64,000 bases of DNA from UBA6115 sp050952935. GTDB lineage: Bacteria; Bacillota; Clostridia; Christensenellales; Aristaeellaceae. Made by a program: the position numbers and the translations under genes. The stretch's first letter is position 1. The number at the start of each line of letters is the position of its first letter. The DNA lies in assembly GCA_050952935.1 (NCBI GenBank), contig JBMNLS010000001.1:62001-126000 (forward strand). Direction: 5' to 3'. The notes under the pieces are model-generated. The model saw only the letters and a list, made by a program, of their open reading frames with translations. It made no database searches and was not told the origin of the DNA. Below, in pieces: positions 40,058 to 49,530 of this stretch.

Positions 40058-41431
40058 TTATTGTTTCAATGATTTCAACAGTTCTTTCAGGAAGCCGTAT
40101 ACCCGCCCCAGGGAGGCCAGATCGGCGTGTTCCCGGGGGGTGTGAACCTCATGGAGGTCAGGGCCGAAGGACAGCATCTGCACATCCGGGTATTTGGCCT
40201 TCAGCACCCCACATTCAAGCCCGCCATGGACGGCGCTCACCTGAGGCGCTTTGCCAAACTGGGCCTGCCACACCCTGACGGCGGTATCCCGCAGCGGGCT
40301 TTCCTTTTCAAACGCCCAGCCGGGGTAAGCGCCGGACACGGAGACCTCAGCCCCCGCTTCCCGGGCCAGCTGACGTATTTTTTCGTCCATTTCCGCCATT
40401 TTTGCGGGCGCGCTGGAGCGCAGGGAAGAGATGAGGGTGATTGTCTTTTCATCATTTTCTATCACCCCCAGGTTGGAGGAGCTTTCCACCAGACCAGGCA
40501 AATCCGCCGACCAGCTGTTGACCCCGTTAGGAAGAAGCGTGATGAAACTTAGCAGCTTGCGGGAAAAAGCATGGGACAGCGGGCGGCGGGGAGCGGCTTC
40601 CACTATCGTCAGCTTTGCCTGAGGCTCAGCCTTTTGCCAGCGGAAGAGCTGCTCTGTCAGGTCTTCTTGAAGCCGTCCGGCGCTGTCTGCTGTGACCCAG
40701 GCCACCGCCTGACGGCTGATGGCGTTGAACTTGCCCGGGGCCTCATAGCCCGCCAGATGGGCATTATGGTCTTTCAGCCACTTTGCCAGCTCCTTGGCGG
40801 CGTTTAGCCGCCCCTTATCAATCTCAACCCCTGAATGGCCGCCCCGGAAATCCGCAAGCCTTACCTCCACACAGGGAACTTCTACCGTTTCCAACTCCTT
40901 TTGCATCGTAAAGGCCATTGTCTGGCCGCCGGCACAGCTGGTGAGGAAAACGCCCTCGGTTTCCCCGTCCAGGTTGATCAGCTGCTTGCCTTTCAGCTTC
41001 CCCGGGGCCAGGGCATGGGCGCCGATCAGCCCCAGCTCCTCCCCGGTGGTGATCAGCACCTCAAGGGACGGAAGCGTCGGGTCGTCCTCCTCAAGAAGGG
41101 CCAGCCCCATGGCCACCGCCAGGCCGTTGTCCGCTCCCAGGGTGGTGCCAGTGGCGTAGAGCATGCCGTCCTTTTCCGCCAGCCGCAGCGGGTCTTTCGC
41201 GAAATCATGGGGGCTGTCCGCCTCTTTCTCACCCACCATGTCCATATGCCCCTGGAGGATGACGGGGCTCCCCTGCCCTTTTCTGATGATGACGTTATAG
41301 GCCTCATCCTGCTCCGCTTTTAGGCCCATGCTTTCCGCGGTTTTCACCAGATAGTCGCTCAGGCGCTTTTCATCGCCTGATACATGGGGAATTTGGGATA
41401 TTTCCCGGAACCATTTCAACACGCGATCCAT
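40058..41431 (-). CDS. pepD: Aminoacyl-histidine dipeptidase (M20 family)
   Basis: The 457-residue protein shows PepD landmarks: VILQGHMDMVGEKEADSPHD (metal His/Asp), TTLGADNGLAVAMGLALLEE (bridging Asp), LITTGEELGLIGAHAL (catalytic Glu-Glu), and SCAGGQTMAFT followed by RLADFRGGHSGVEIDKGR, the lid. It is a cytosolic two-metal Xaa-His (and broad) dipeptidase that finishes peptide breakdown. The ATG at 41431 has AAGGAG 14 nt upstream, so the ribosome site is a bit distant. It stands between the radical SAM gene and the BMP importer and appears to have its own transcript. Confidence 0.96.
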   Translation of the reverse strand: MDRVLKWFREISQIPHVSGDEKRLSDYLVKTAESMGLKAEQDEAYNVIIRKGQGSPVILQGHMDMVGEKEADSPHDFAKDPLRLAEKDGMLYATGTTLGADNGLAVAMGLALLEEDDPTLPSLEVLITTGEELGLIGAHALAPGKLKGKQLINLDGETEGVFLTSCAGGQTMAFTMQKELETVEVPCVEVRLADFRGGHSGVEIDKGRLNAAKELAKWLKDHNAHLAGYEAPGKFNAISRQAVAWVTADSAGRLQEDLTEQLFRWQKAEPQAKLTIVEAAPRRPLSHAFSRKLLSFITLLPNGVNSWSADLPGLVESSSNLGVIENDEKTITLISSLRSSAPAKMAEMDEKIRQLAREAGAEVSVSGAYPGWAFEKESPLRDTAVRVWQAQFGKAPQVSAVHGGLECGVLKAKYPDVQMLSFGPDLHEVHTPREHADLASLGRVYGFLKELLKSLKQ

Positions 41432-41466
41432 GCTAACGTTATTATCTCCTTGCGGTAAACTAAGTC

Positions 41467-42426
41467 TTATCTGGCGCCCTTGTCATAGGGCACACCGCTG
41501 GCCCGGGGAGCTTGGGAGCGCCTGGAGGTGAAGGCCAGCACCACCATGGTGGCGATGAAGGGGATCATCTTGTAGATGTCGCTGGGGATGCCCAGGTCTT
41601 TAAGAAAAGGGATGCCCGAATAGGAGGAGGCGATGGTCTTCATCAGGCCGAAGAAAAAGGCGGCGATGAAGATGCGCAGGGGCTTCCACTGGCCAAAGAT
41701 CAGCACCGCCAGGGCCAGGAAACCATAGCCCGACACCGTGGCGTTAAAGTTGGTGGAGGTGGGAATCACATACACCAGGCCCCCCAGTCCCGCCAGGGCG
41801 CCTGAGATGAGAACGCCTGCGTAGCGCATTTTGTACACATTGATGCCCACCGAGTCCGCCGCCTGGGGATGTTCGCCGCAGGCCCTAAGGCGCAGCCCGA
41901 AGCGCGTCTTATACAGCACAAAGGCGCTGACGCCAAGGATGGCCAGCCCCAGGTAGGTGGTGATGTAGCTGTTTTGGAACAGCAGCGGCCCCAGAACTGG
42001 AATATCCCCCAATACCGGCACTTTTTCAATGCGGAAGCTGTTGATGAACTGCACCTGCTGCACACCATTGGGCAGCGTTGTGCGGGCCAGGTAGATGGCG
42101 GTGGCGGGCGCTATCATGTTAAGCGCTGTGCCGGAGATGGTCTGGTCGCTGCGCAGCGTGATGGCCGCGTAGGCGTGCAACAGGGAAAACAGCAGGCCGG
42201 AACCGGCCGCGATCACAATGGCGATCAGCAAAAGCCCCTGCCCGCTTAATTTGTCCTGGGTCTGGTTGATAAAATAGATGCTGAAAAAAGCGCCCGTCAC
42301 CATGATGCCCTCAAGGGCGATGTTCACCACGCCTGAGCGCTCCGAAAACATCCCGCCCAGCGCCACAATCAGCAGCGGGATGGAGAAGAACATCATTTGC
42401 TGGACAATAAAATAGATGATATCCAT
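41467..42426 (-). CDS. BMP-type ABC transporter permease 2
   Basis: ATG 42426 starts 1 nt after the stop of the preceding permease gene; GAGGAGGCGAAGG serves as the ribosome site. The 319-residue protein has about eight to ten helices and the phrases LGGMFSERSGVVNIALEGIM and LRACGEHPQAADSVGINVYK of the nucleoside-type permease group (NupQ/YufQ-like). It forms the channel of the importer with the gene at 42428-43564. The longer frame reaching 42558 overlaps the other permease and lacks a ribosome site. Confidence 0.93.
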   Translation of the reverse strand: MDIIYFIVQQMMFFSIPLLIVALGGMFSERSGVVNIALEGIMVTGAFFSIYFINQTQDKLSGQGLLLIAIVIAAGSGLLFSLLHAYAAITLRSDQTISGTALNMIAPATAIYLARTTLPNGVQQVQFINSFRIEKVPVLGDIPVLGPLLFQNSYITTYLGLAILGVSAFVLYKTRFGLRLRACGEHPQAADSVGINVYKMRYAGVLISGALAGLGGLVYVIPTSTNFNATVSGYGFLALAVLIFGQWKPLRIFIAAFFFGLMKTIASSYSGIPFLKDLGIPSDIYKMIPFIATMVVLAFTSRRSQAPRASGVPYDKGAR

Positions 42427-42427
42427 G

Positions 42428-43564
42428 CTATTCCTTCGCCTCCTCTTGCATGGGGGCCACTTTGATGCGCGCTGCGCGGCGGCGGCTGCGCCCGGCCAGG
42501 AAATCCCTGACCAGCAGTGAAAAAGCGCTGAAATATATAATAAGACCGATGATAACATCGATGATCTCCTTCATATAGCGCAGGGACTGCAAGTGCCGCC
42601 CGCCTTCGGTGATGTAGGCCACAAACAGCCCGGTGAAGATGATGCCGATGGGGTTTGACTGCCCCAGCAGCGCCACGGCGATGCCGTTGAAGCCCTGGGC
42701 GGCCAGCACCTCCTCCACATGCATGTGCATGCCGCTGGACGGCGCCAGGTACATGAGCGCCCCCGCCACCCCGGCCAGGCCCCCGGCAATGGCCATGGCG
42801 GAGACGATGGCCCGGTTTTCGCTGATGCCGGCATAGCGGCTGGCGTGGCGGTTATATCCGCAGGCTTTGAGCTCATATCCAAAGGTGGTGCGGGTGAGCA
42901 GAATATAAATCAGGATGGCAAAGCCCACCGCGATGTAAAACCCGGCGTTCACGCTGGAAACATCCTTAAACCGGCCCTTCATGATGTAGAACAGCTGATC
43001 CAGCCCGCCTTTGGGGATGATGGCGCTGGCCGCTACATCCATGCTCTGATTTTTCAGGGAGTCATAAAGATGGCTGTTTTTGATGCTGAAGTTGATCAGG
43101 TACATGCCGATATAGTTGAGCATGATGGAGGTGATCACCTCGTTCACATTTAAAAAGGCCTTGAACAGCCCCACGATGGTGCCCCACGCCATGCCGGCCA
43201 GCATACCCATGATGAGCGCCACAATCCAGTGCAGATACCCCGGCAGGAAGGTCCAGGTAACGCCCACATAGACGGACACAAATCCGCCCATCATCAGCTG
43301 CCCTGCGGCGCCGATGTTGAACATCCCGGTTTTAAAGGCGAAGCCCACCGAAAGGCCGGTCATGATGATGGGGGTGGCAAAATACAGCACCTGCCCCATG
43401 CCTTTAAGCCCGTTGTTCCAGCCGCCCTGAAGGATGGTGATTAGCCCCTTAAAGGCGTTTTGAGGATTTGAAATCAGCAGGATGACAAACCCGGCAACCA
43501 GCCCCGCCACAATGGCCAGGATGGAGGCGGAGGCACTGGACAGGCTTTTTTTAATCCGGTTCAT
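42428..43564 (-). CDS. BMP-type ABC transporter permease 1
   Basis: The 378-residue permease of the NupP/YufP type has FKTGMFNIGAAGQLMMGGFV, LNVNEVITSIMLNYIGMYLI, ELKACGYNRHASRYAGISEN and a hydrophobic C-terminal half. Its start A (43564) is also the last base of the ATPase gene's TGA, a one-base overlap that couples the two. It ends with a basic stretch (GRSRRRAARIKVAP). Together with permease 2 it forms a heterodimeric membrane channel for purine or pyrimidine nucleosides, or possibly another BMP ligand. Confidence 0.93.
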   Translation of the reverse strand: MNRIKKSLSSASASILAIVAGLVAGFVILLISNPQNAFKGLITILQGGWNNGLKGMGQVLYFATPIIMTGLSVGFAFKTGMFNIGAAGQLMMGGFVSVYVGVTWTFLPGYLHWIVALIMGMLAGMAWGTIVGLFKAFLNVNEVITSIMLNYIGMYLINFSIKNSHLYDSLKNQSMDVAASAIIPKGGLDQLFYIMKGRFKDVSSVNAGFYIAVGFAILIYILLTRTTFGYELKACGYNRHASRYAGISENRAIVSAMAIAGGLAGVAGALMYLAPSSGMHMHVEEVLAAQGFNGIAVALLGQSNPIGIIFTGLFVAYITEGGRHLQSLRYMKEIIDVIIGLIIYFSAFSLLVRDFLAGRSRRRAARIKVAPMQEEAKE

Positions 43565-45087
43565 CAGCTGGCCTCCTTTTTGCTGCCGGCCATGTACAAC
43601 CCCAGCTCCTGGGCGCTGATGTCCCTGCCCTGGAGGTTGGCCACGATCCGGCCTTCATATATCACCAATATCCGGTCTGCCAGCTGGAACACCTCATCCA
43701 GCTCCAGGGAGATGAGGAGGATGGCCTTCCCCTCATCCCGTTCCCTGACCAGCTGCTCATGAATGTAGATCATGGCGCCCACATCAAGCCCGCGGGTGGG
43801 CTGCACCGCCAGCAGGAGGTCCGGGTCGGTGTTGATTTCCCGGGCGATGATGGCCTTTTGCTGGTTGCCGCCGGACATGCTCCGGGCGATAGTGGCGGCC
43901 CCCTGCCCGGAGCGGATGTCAAAGTCCTTGATGAGCCTGTTCGCCTGGCGTGCCACCTCGGGGAAGTTGATAAAGCCGCGATGCTGCATGGGCGGCACAA
44001 AATAGTTTTTCAGCGCCAGGTTTTGCCCCAGGTCAAAATCCAGCACCATGCCATACTTGTGCCGGTCTTCAGGGATATGGGATATGCCGTCTGTGTTGCG
44101 CTCCCGGATGCGGCTGTGGGTGATGTCCTGGCCCTTGAGGATGATTTGCCCGCTTTTGGCAGGCATCAGGCCCGAGAGGGCGTAGATCAGCTCGCTTTGG
44201 CCGTTGCCATCAATGCCGGCCACACAGACAATCTCCCCCCGCCGCACCTGGAAGGAGACATCGTTTACTGCCAGCTTCCCGTGGTGTCCGGCGACGCTCA
44301 GGTTCTTCACCTCAAGCACGGTTTCCCCGGGGGTGGCAGGCGCTTTGTCGATGCTGAAGTTCACCTTGTGGCCCACCATCATCTCAGCCATCGTTTCAAC
44401 ATCGGTATCCGCCACCTCCACCGTGCCCACCAGGGCGCCCTTTCTCAGCACCGTGCAGCGGTCCGCCGCGGCTTTGATCTCCATCAGCTTATGGGTGATG
44501 AACAGGATGCTTTTCCCCTCATCCGCCAGGCCTTTCATGATGCGCATCAGCTCATCAATCTCCTGGGGGGTGAGGACGGCGGTGGGCTCGTCAAAGATGA
44601 GGATTTCATTTTCCCGGTAGAGCATTTTCAGGATTTCCACCCTTTGCTGCATGCCCACCGAAATATCCTCAATCAGGGCATCCGGGTCAATCGCCAGGCC
44701 ATATTGCTGGGATAGCTTCATCACTTTTTCCCGGGCCTTGTCCATTTTCAGCACCCCTTTGTGGGTGCTTTCCACGCCCAGGATGATGTTTTCAAGGACG
44801 GTGAAGTTCTGAACCAGCATAAAGTGCTGATGCACCATGCCGATTCCCAGGCGGTTGGCGTCGTTGGGATCCCTGATCTCCACCTTCTGCCCGTTTTTGT
44901 AAATCTCCCCGTCATCCTGCCGATAGAGGCCAAAAAGAATGCTCATCAGCGTGCTTTTGCCGGCACCGTTTTCACCAAGCAAAGCGTGGATCTCCCCCCG
45001 TTTCAGCTGGAGGGTGATGCGGTCGTTGGCCCTGATGCCCGGAAAATCCTTGGTGATGTCCCGCATCTCAATGATGTATTCGTTCAT
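43564..45087 (-). CDS. BMP-type ABC transporter ATPase (two NBDs)
   Basis: The 507-residue protein has two nucleotide-binding domains. NBD1 carries Walker A GENGAGKSTLMSILFGLY and Walker B LIFDEPTAVLTPQEIDEL; its signature is SVGMQQRVEILK. NBD2 has the modified Walker A GIDGNGQSELIYALSGL and MSGGNQQKAIIAREI. This is the nucleoside-type pattern (NupO/YufO group). ATG 45087 follows AAGGAACAGCAGG. It is the second gene of the operon after the binding protein (45286-46356), and a stem-loop in between likely lowers its expression relative to that gene. Confidence 0.95.
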   Translation of the reverse strand: MNEYIIEMRDITKDFPGIRANDRITLQLKRGEIHALLGENGAGKSTLMSILFGLYRQDDGEIYKNGQKVEIRDPNDANRLGIGMVHQHFMLVQNFTVLENIILGVESTHKGVLKMDKAREKVMKLSQQYGLAIDPDALIEDISVGMQQRVEILKMLYRENEILIFDEPTAVLTPQEIDELMRIMKGLADEGKSILFITHKLMEIKAAADRCTVLRKGALVGTVEVADTDVETMAEMMVGHKVNFSIDKAPATPGETVLEVKNLSVAGHHGKLAVNDVSFQVRRGEIVCVAGIDGNGQSELIYALSGLMPAKSGQIILKGQDITHSRIRERNTDGISHIPEDRHKYGMVLDFDLGQNLALKNYFVPPMQHRGFINFPEVARQANRLIKDFDIRSGQGAATIARSMSGGNQQKAIIAREINTDPDLLLAVQPTRGLDVGAMIYIHEQLVRERDEGKAILLISLELDEVFQLADRILVIYEGRIVANLQGRDISAQELGLYMAGSKKEAS

Positions 45088-45243
45088 CCTGCTGTTCCTT
45101 TTCCAACCCGGCTATGTGATAAAAAACTCTCCGGCGGCCAAAGCAAGGCGCCCCGGAACCGCTTTTCAGTCAAACTTTCCTTATTTTAACGAAAAAGGGC
45201 TCTAAAATGCAAGCCCTCGGTTGTTTTACTTACATGAGGCATG

Positions 45244-45271
45244 GGAAGGGGGCTTTTTCGAGCCCCCTTCC
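45244..45271 (-). terminator. Hairpin between binding-protein gene and ATPase gene
   Basis: GGAAGGGGGCT pairs with AGCCCCCTTCC around a short T-rich loop, right after the binding-protein stop. Without a T-run it is more a stability or attenuation element than a full terminator. Confidence 0.6.
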
Positions 45272-45285
45272 TGTTAAGCATGGTC

Positions 45286-46356
45286 TTATTGGATTTCAGT
45301 CACGGCAACCAATTCCAGAGGAATCTCGGTCACGGCTTTTACATCGCTGTCCTTGAGCAGCTTGACTTCGCCCGCCACCAGCTTGGCAAAGATGGCGTCA
45401 TAATCTGCCTGAGAGAAGGTGTTGAAGCGGGAGTTTGCCATGGGCAGCTCAACGCCATCCGTTGCGGCGTCCATCACCAGCGCCTGGCCGGCGGGGAAGT
45501 TGTTGTTATAGAAGTCGGTCAGCACGGACACCACGGAGGCTGCCAGCCCCTTGGCGGCAGAGGTGATGACGGTTTCGCTTTGGCTGGACTGGTCAACGTC
45601 AACGCCGATGACCTTGCCGCCCGCGGCTTCAGCCGCCGCCATGACGGAGTCGCCCACAGCGCCGCCGCAGGCAAAGATCACTTCAATGCCGTCCGCATAC
45701 CAGGAGGCGGCTAGGGCCTGGGCCTCGGGGGTGGCGGCAAAACCACCGGTGTAGTGATAGTTGAGCTTCAGGTCTTTAATTCCCATCTCTTTGGCGGCAT
45801 ATTCCATGCCCTGGGCAAAACCATAGCCAAAGCGCACCACGGCGGGCACCGCCATGCCGCCCATGAAGCCCGCCTTGGTGTAGCCGTCCTTCACCGCGGC
45901 GTAGCCGGCCAGGAAACCGGCCTGCTCCTCGGCGTAGACGATGCCAACGGCGTTGGCTTCCGTGCGGTATTCGGGGCCGTTAGCCTTGCTCCAGTCGCCA
46001 TCGTTGGGGTTGCCGTCGATGAGGATGAAGTGTACCTCTGGGTACATGTCCTGAGCCATGAAAATAGGAGCTTCAAACAGGAAGCCGGGGGTGACGATCA
46101 CATCAGCGCCGTCATTGACCGCCTGCTCGATCATGTCCAGGTAAATCTCTGTAGACTGGGAGGTGGGCTGATAATAGTGATAGGTTTTGTTGTTGGCCTG
46201 GGCATATTCCACAATGCCTTCCCAGGTGCCTTGGTTAAAGGATTTGTCGTCGATGGTGCCGATGTCGGTGATCATGGCGATGTCATAATCCTCCGCCAAT
46301 GCGGCGAAGGGGAGCGCCAGAGCGAGGATCAGCGCGAGAGCCAGAAGTTTCTTCAT
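45286..46356 (-). CDS. BMP family solute-binding protein (nucleoside-type)
   Basis: The 356-residue protein has a signal peptide MKKLLALALILALALPFAALA and a BMP domain (YDIAMITDIGTIDDKSFNQG, AGFLAGYAAVKDGYTKAGFM, FACGGAVGDSVMAAAEAAGG, VIGVDVDQSSQSETV). Members bind nucleosides, riboflavin or small amides; here the accompanying NupOPQ-like genes favour nucleosides. Strikingly there is no lipobox cysteine at the cleavage site, whereas most Gram-positive BMP proteins are lipoproteins. It is the first gene of the operon, with a sigma-A promoter and a palindromic operator candidate directly upstream. ATG 46356 follows AAGGAGGAACCAAT. Confidence 0.95.
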   Translation of the reverse strand: MKKLLALALILALALPFAALAEDYDIAMITDIGTIDDKSFNQGTWEGIVEYAQANNKTYHYYQPTSQSTEIYLDMIEQAVNDGADVIVTPGFLFEAPIFMAQDMYPEVHFILIDGNPNDGDWSKANGPEYRTEANAVGIVYAEEQAGFLAGYAAVKDGYTKAGFMGGMAVPAVVRFGYGFAQGMEYAAKEMGIKDLKLNYHYTGGFAATPEAQALAASWYADGIEVIFACGGAVGDSVMAAAEAAGGKVIGVDVDQSSQSETVITSAAKGLAASVVSVLTDFYNNNFPAGQALVMDAATDGVELPMANSRFNTFSQADYDAIFAKLVAGEVKLLKDSDVKAVTEIPLELVAVTEIQ

Positions 46357-46379
46357 ATTGGTTCCTCCTTATATTGTGT

Positions 46380-46398
46380 TTAGAAACATTGTTTCTAA
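46380..46398. promoter_or_regulatory. Palindromic operator candidate of the BMP importer
   Basis: TTAGAAAC-ATT-GTTTCTAA is a perfect 8-bp inverted repeat with 3-bp centre. It lies at about +5 to +25 of the predicted transcript, 24 bp upstream of the start codon, the right place for a repressor block. The regulator is not identified; none is adjacent. Confidence 0.65.
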
Positions 46399-46408
46399 GC
46401 TTTCCTTT

Positions 46409-46437
46409 ATTATACCCAAGCGGGAAAGGCTTTACAA
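46409..46437 (-). promoter_or_regulatory. Sigma-A promoter of the BMP importer operon
   Basis: On the minus strand TTGTAA (46432-46437) and TATAAT (46409-46414) are separated by 17 bp. The -10 box is a perfect consensus. The predicted start of transcription is about 7 bp further, just before the palindrome at 46380-46398. Confidence 0.78.
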
Positions 46438-46588
46438 GTTTCATGTCAAAAGGAAAATGTATACAATATGGAAACTTCGCCAAGGATGGTATAATGGTGA
46501 TGCGTCATATCGGCGCCCATGGCCAGTGCGGGCAGGCGCTATGAGGAAAGATCAATGTGCGGTAGTAAAGCGATTTTAGGAGGTACCC

Positions 46589-48322
46589 ATGCCCCTTGAC
46601 GGTATCACCCTGGGTTTTCTGGCCCGGGAGCTGGAGGCAAAACTCATCGGCGCCCGGGTGGACAAGGCCTTCCAACCGGATAAGGATCTGGTCATCCTCA
46701 GCCTGCGCGCCGCGGGGGAAACGCTGCGCCTGCTGATTTCCGCCACCCCCGGCAGCGCCCGCATGCACCTGAGCGAAACCCGCTATGAAAACCCGGCGGA
46801 AGCCCCCATGTTTTGTATGCTCATGCGCAAGCATCTAATGGGCGGACGCGTTACAAGCATTAAACAGCTGGGGGGCGACCGGCTGATTGAGATCCGCGTG
46901 CAAAGCCGGGATGAGCTGGAGAGCGCCCGGGAGAAGATCCTCTATTTTGAAGCCATGGGCAAGCACAGCAACCTGAGCATGGTGGAGGATGGCCGGATCA
47001 TTGATGTTCTGCGGCGTGTGAGCCCGGACATGAGCCGGGTGCGCCAGATGCTGCCTGGCCTGCCCTTTGAGATGCCCCCGGCCCAGGACAAATTGGATCC
47101 GGGTGCTATTGAAAAAAGCGTCCTGCTCAGGCGGCTGGAGGCCTTTCCCGGCCCACTGAGCCGGTTTTTAACGGAGCATATCACAGGCGTCTCCCGGCAG
47201 ACAGCCCAGGAGCTGGCCCTGCGCCTGGCTGGGGTGTCGGAGGCGCTGGTGAGCGAGCTGGATAAACCGGCGCTGGCGGATAGAATGGCGGCCCTTTTCG
47301 CTGCCCTGCCTGATATGGCCTCCCCCCGTTTGCTGATGGATGGGGAGGGCAAGCCCGTGGACATCCTGCCTTTTGCCTTTTTGGCCTATCCCCAGGAGCT
47401 GCAACAGCCCACAGACAGCCTCTCTCAGGCGGTGGAGGCCCGCTTTGACACCCGGGACCGCTCCCAAAGGCTGACGCAGCGGGCGGCCAGCCTGAACAAA
47501 ACCATCACCAATGCCCTCAACAAAACCCGGCGCAAGCTGGCCCTGATGGAGGAGGAGACCCCCACCTTTGAGCAGGCGGAGGAGCTGCGGATAAAAGGTG
47601 AGCTGATCACCGCCCACCTCCACGCCATCCCCAGGGGAGCCCAGGCGGCAATCCTTCCCAATTACTACACCGGGGAGGACATGGAGGTGACGCTTGACCC
47701 CACCCTTTCCCCTTCCGCCAATGCCCAGCGCTATTTCAAGCGCTATCAAAAGGCCCACACCGCCCGGAAACTGGCGGACACCCATCAGGGCAAGGCCCTG
47801 GCTGACATCGCCCTGCTGGAGGAAAGCCTGTATTTCCTGGAGCGGGCGGAGAGCAGCCAGGACATCAGCGACCTGCGCGCCCAGCTGGCGGAGCTGGGCT
47901 TTGTGCGCCGGGAAAGCGGCACGCCAAGCCGCAAAAAGAAAAAGGCGGACAGTCCCTTTCTGCGCTTCATTTCCTCAGACGGATTTCTGATTCAGGCCGG
48001 GCGCAACAGCGGACAAAATGAGCGCCTCCTGAAGGAAACCCGGGGGGAGGATATGTGGCTGCATGCCAAGGACATCCCCGGTTCCCATGTGGTGATATCC
48101 TCTGCCGGCCGGCAGATACCGCAGTCAACCCTGCTGGAAGCTGCCCAGATCGCCGCCTTTTACTCCCAGGCCCGGGGCAAGCCCGTTCAGGTGGACTACA
48201 CCCTGCGCAAGCTGGTCAGAAAAATCCCCGGCGCGGGCCCCGGTCAGGTGCACTACAGCGGGGAAAAGGGCATAACAGCCCAGGCCACAGAGGAAGAAAT
48301 CCAGGGATTTAAAAGAGGCTGA
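46589..48322 (+). CDS. rqcH: RqcH/NFACT ribosome quality-control protein
   Basis: The 577-residue protein has NFACT-N (~1-200, DKAFQPDKDLVILSLRAAGE and Asp97-Arg98 in GGDRLIEIRVQ, the residues known to be needed for alanine tailing in B. subtilis RqcH), a helix-hairpin-helix/coiled-coil middle (~200-430: NKTRRKLALMEEETPTFEQA) and the C-terminal NFACT-R (SPFLRFISSDGFLIQAGRNS, GEDMWLHAKDIPGSHVVI). It binds split 50S subunits and recruits tRNA-Ala to tag stalled nascent chains. ATG 46589 follows TAGGAGGTACCC. A TATAAT (46490-46495) gives a possible -10 box. Older annotations call such proteins fibronectin-binding. Confidence 0.95.
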   Translation: MPLDGITLGFLARELEAKLIGARVDKAFQPDKDLVILSLRAAGETLRLLISATPGSARMHLSETRYENPAEAPMFCMLMRKHLMGGRVTSIKQLGGDRLIEIRVQSRDELESAREKILYFEAMGKHSNLSMVEDGRIIDVLRRVSPDMSRVRQMLPGLPFEMPPAQDKLDPGAIEKSVLLRRLEAFPGPLSRFLTEHITGVSRQTAQELALRLAGVSEALVSELDKPALADRMAALFAALPDMASPRLLMDGEGKPVDILPFAFLAYPQELQQPTDSLSQAVEARFDTRDRSQRLTQRAASLNKTITNALNKTRRKLALMEEETPTFEQAEELRIKGELITAHLHAIPRGAQAAILPNYYTGEDMEVTLDPTLSPSANAQRYFKRYQKAHTARKLADTHQGKALADIALLEESLYFLERAESSQDISDLRAQLAELGFVRRESGTPSRKKKKADSPFLRFISSDGFLIQAGRNSGQNERLLKETRGEDMWLHAKDIPGSHVVISSAGRQIPQSTLLEAAQIAAFYSQARGKPVQVDYTLRKLVRKIPGAGPGQVHYSGEKGITAQATEEEIQGFKRG

Positions 48323-48354
48323 CGGTGCGCCGCCAGCCCTAAAGATTAGCTTTG

Positions 48355-49530
48355 TCAGATTCTGGCTACGCCGCTGTCCCGGGCGGCTTTGGCCACGGCC
48401 TGGGCCACCGCGTCCTTAACCCGGGGGTCAAAGGGGGCGGGGATGATATAGTCTTCCGTAAGCTCTTCATCCTTGATGAGCTCCGCCAGCGCATAGGCGG
48501 CGGCCAACTTCATCTCATCGTTGATGTCCCTGGCGCGCACATCAAAAGCGCCCCGGAACACCCCTGGGAAAGCCAGGACATTGTTGATTTGATTGGGGAA
48601 GTCGCTGCGGCCCGTGGCAATCACCCGGGCGCCGCCGGCCTTGGCCTCATCCGGGAAAATCTCGGGGATGGGGTTGGCGCAGGCAAACACGATGGCGTCC
48701 TTGGCCATGGTTTCCACCATCTGGGTGGTGACCGTGCCGGGGGCAGACACGCCGATGAACACATCAGCGCCCTTCATGGCATCAGCCAGGCTGCCCTGCT
48801 GGCGTTTTTGGTTGGTGATTTTGGCCATTTCTTCCTTGACGGGGTTCATGCCCTCCGGGCGGCCATCATAGATGATGCCCCTGCGGTCGCACAGCAGCAC
48901 ATCCTTGAACCCGTCGGAGAACAGGAGCTTGGTGATGGCGATGGAGGCGGCGCCGGCGCCGTTGATGACCACCTTCACATCTTCCTTCTTTTTGCCCACC
49001 ACCCGCAGCGCATTCACCAGCCCCGCCAGGGTGATGATGGCCGTGCCGTGCTGGTCATCATGGAAGATGGGGATATCGCATTTTTCTTTCAGCTTTTTCT
49101 CAATCTCAAAGCAGCGGGGGGCGGCGATGTCCTCCAGGTTGACCCCGCCGAAGGAGCCGGAGATTAGATAGATGGTGTCCACAATGGTATCCACATCCTG
49201 GGACTTGATGCACAGCGGGAAGGCGTCCACATCGCCAAAAGCCTTAAACAACACGCATTTGCCTTCCATCACGGGCATGCCGGCCTCAGGCCCGATGTCG
49301 CCCAGGCCCAGCACGGCGCTGCCGTCAGTGACAACCAGGCACATGTTCCAGCGACGGGTCAGCTCATAACTTTTGTTGATGTCCTTTTGAATCTCCAAAC
49401 AAGGCTGGGCCACGCCCGGGGTATAGGCCAAAGACAGATCCTGCTTGTTTTTAACAGGTACCGAGGTAATGACCTCAATCTTGCCTTTCCATTCACCGTG
49501 CAGACGCAGGGACTCTTTTGCGTAATCCAT
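48355..49530 (-). CDS. NAD(P)-dependent malic enzyme
   Basis: The 391-residue protein follows the short bacterial malic enzyme form: LSLAYTPGVAQPCLEI (catalytic Tyr), VVTDGSAVLGLGDIGPEAGM, PVMEGKCVLFKAFGDVDAFP, FHDDQHGTAIITLAGLVNAL (metal-binding Asp) and VVINGAGAASIAITKLL (dinucleotide fold). It lacks the phosphotransacetylase-like extension of MaeB. It would convert malate to pyruvate, CO2 and NAD(P)H, or decarboxylate oxaloacetate. It lies directly downstream of the LarA-type gene on the same strand (83 bp gap), so it may belong to the hydroxydicarboxylate operon and take its end product. It converges with rqcH. Confidence 0.95.
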   Translation of the reverse strand: MDYAKESLRLHGEWKGKIEVITSVPVKNKQDLSLAYTPGVAQPCLEIQKDINKSYELTRRWNMCLVVTDGSAVLGLGDIGPEAGMPVMEGKCVLFKAFGDVDAFPLCIKSQDVDTIVDTIYLISGSFGGVNLEDIAAPRCFEIEKKLKEKCDIPIFHDDQHGTAIITLAGLVNALRVVGKKKEDVKVVINGAGAASIAITKLLFSDGFKDVLLCDRRGIIYDGRPEGMNPVKEEMAKITNQKRQQGSLADAMKGADVFIGVSAPGTVTTQMVETMAKDAIVFACANPIPEIFPDEAKAGGARVIATGRSDFPNQINNVLAFPGVFRGAFDVRARDINDEMKLAAAYALAELIKDEELTEDYIIPAPFDPRVKDAVAQAVAKAARDSGVARI

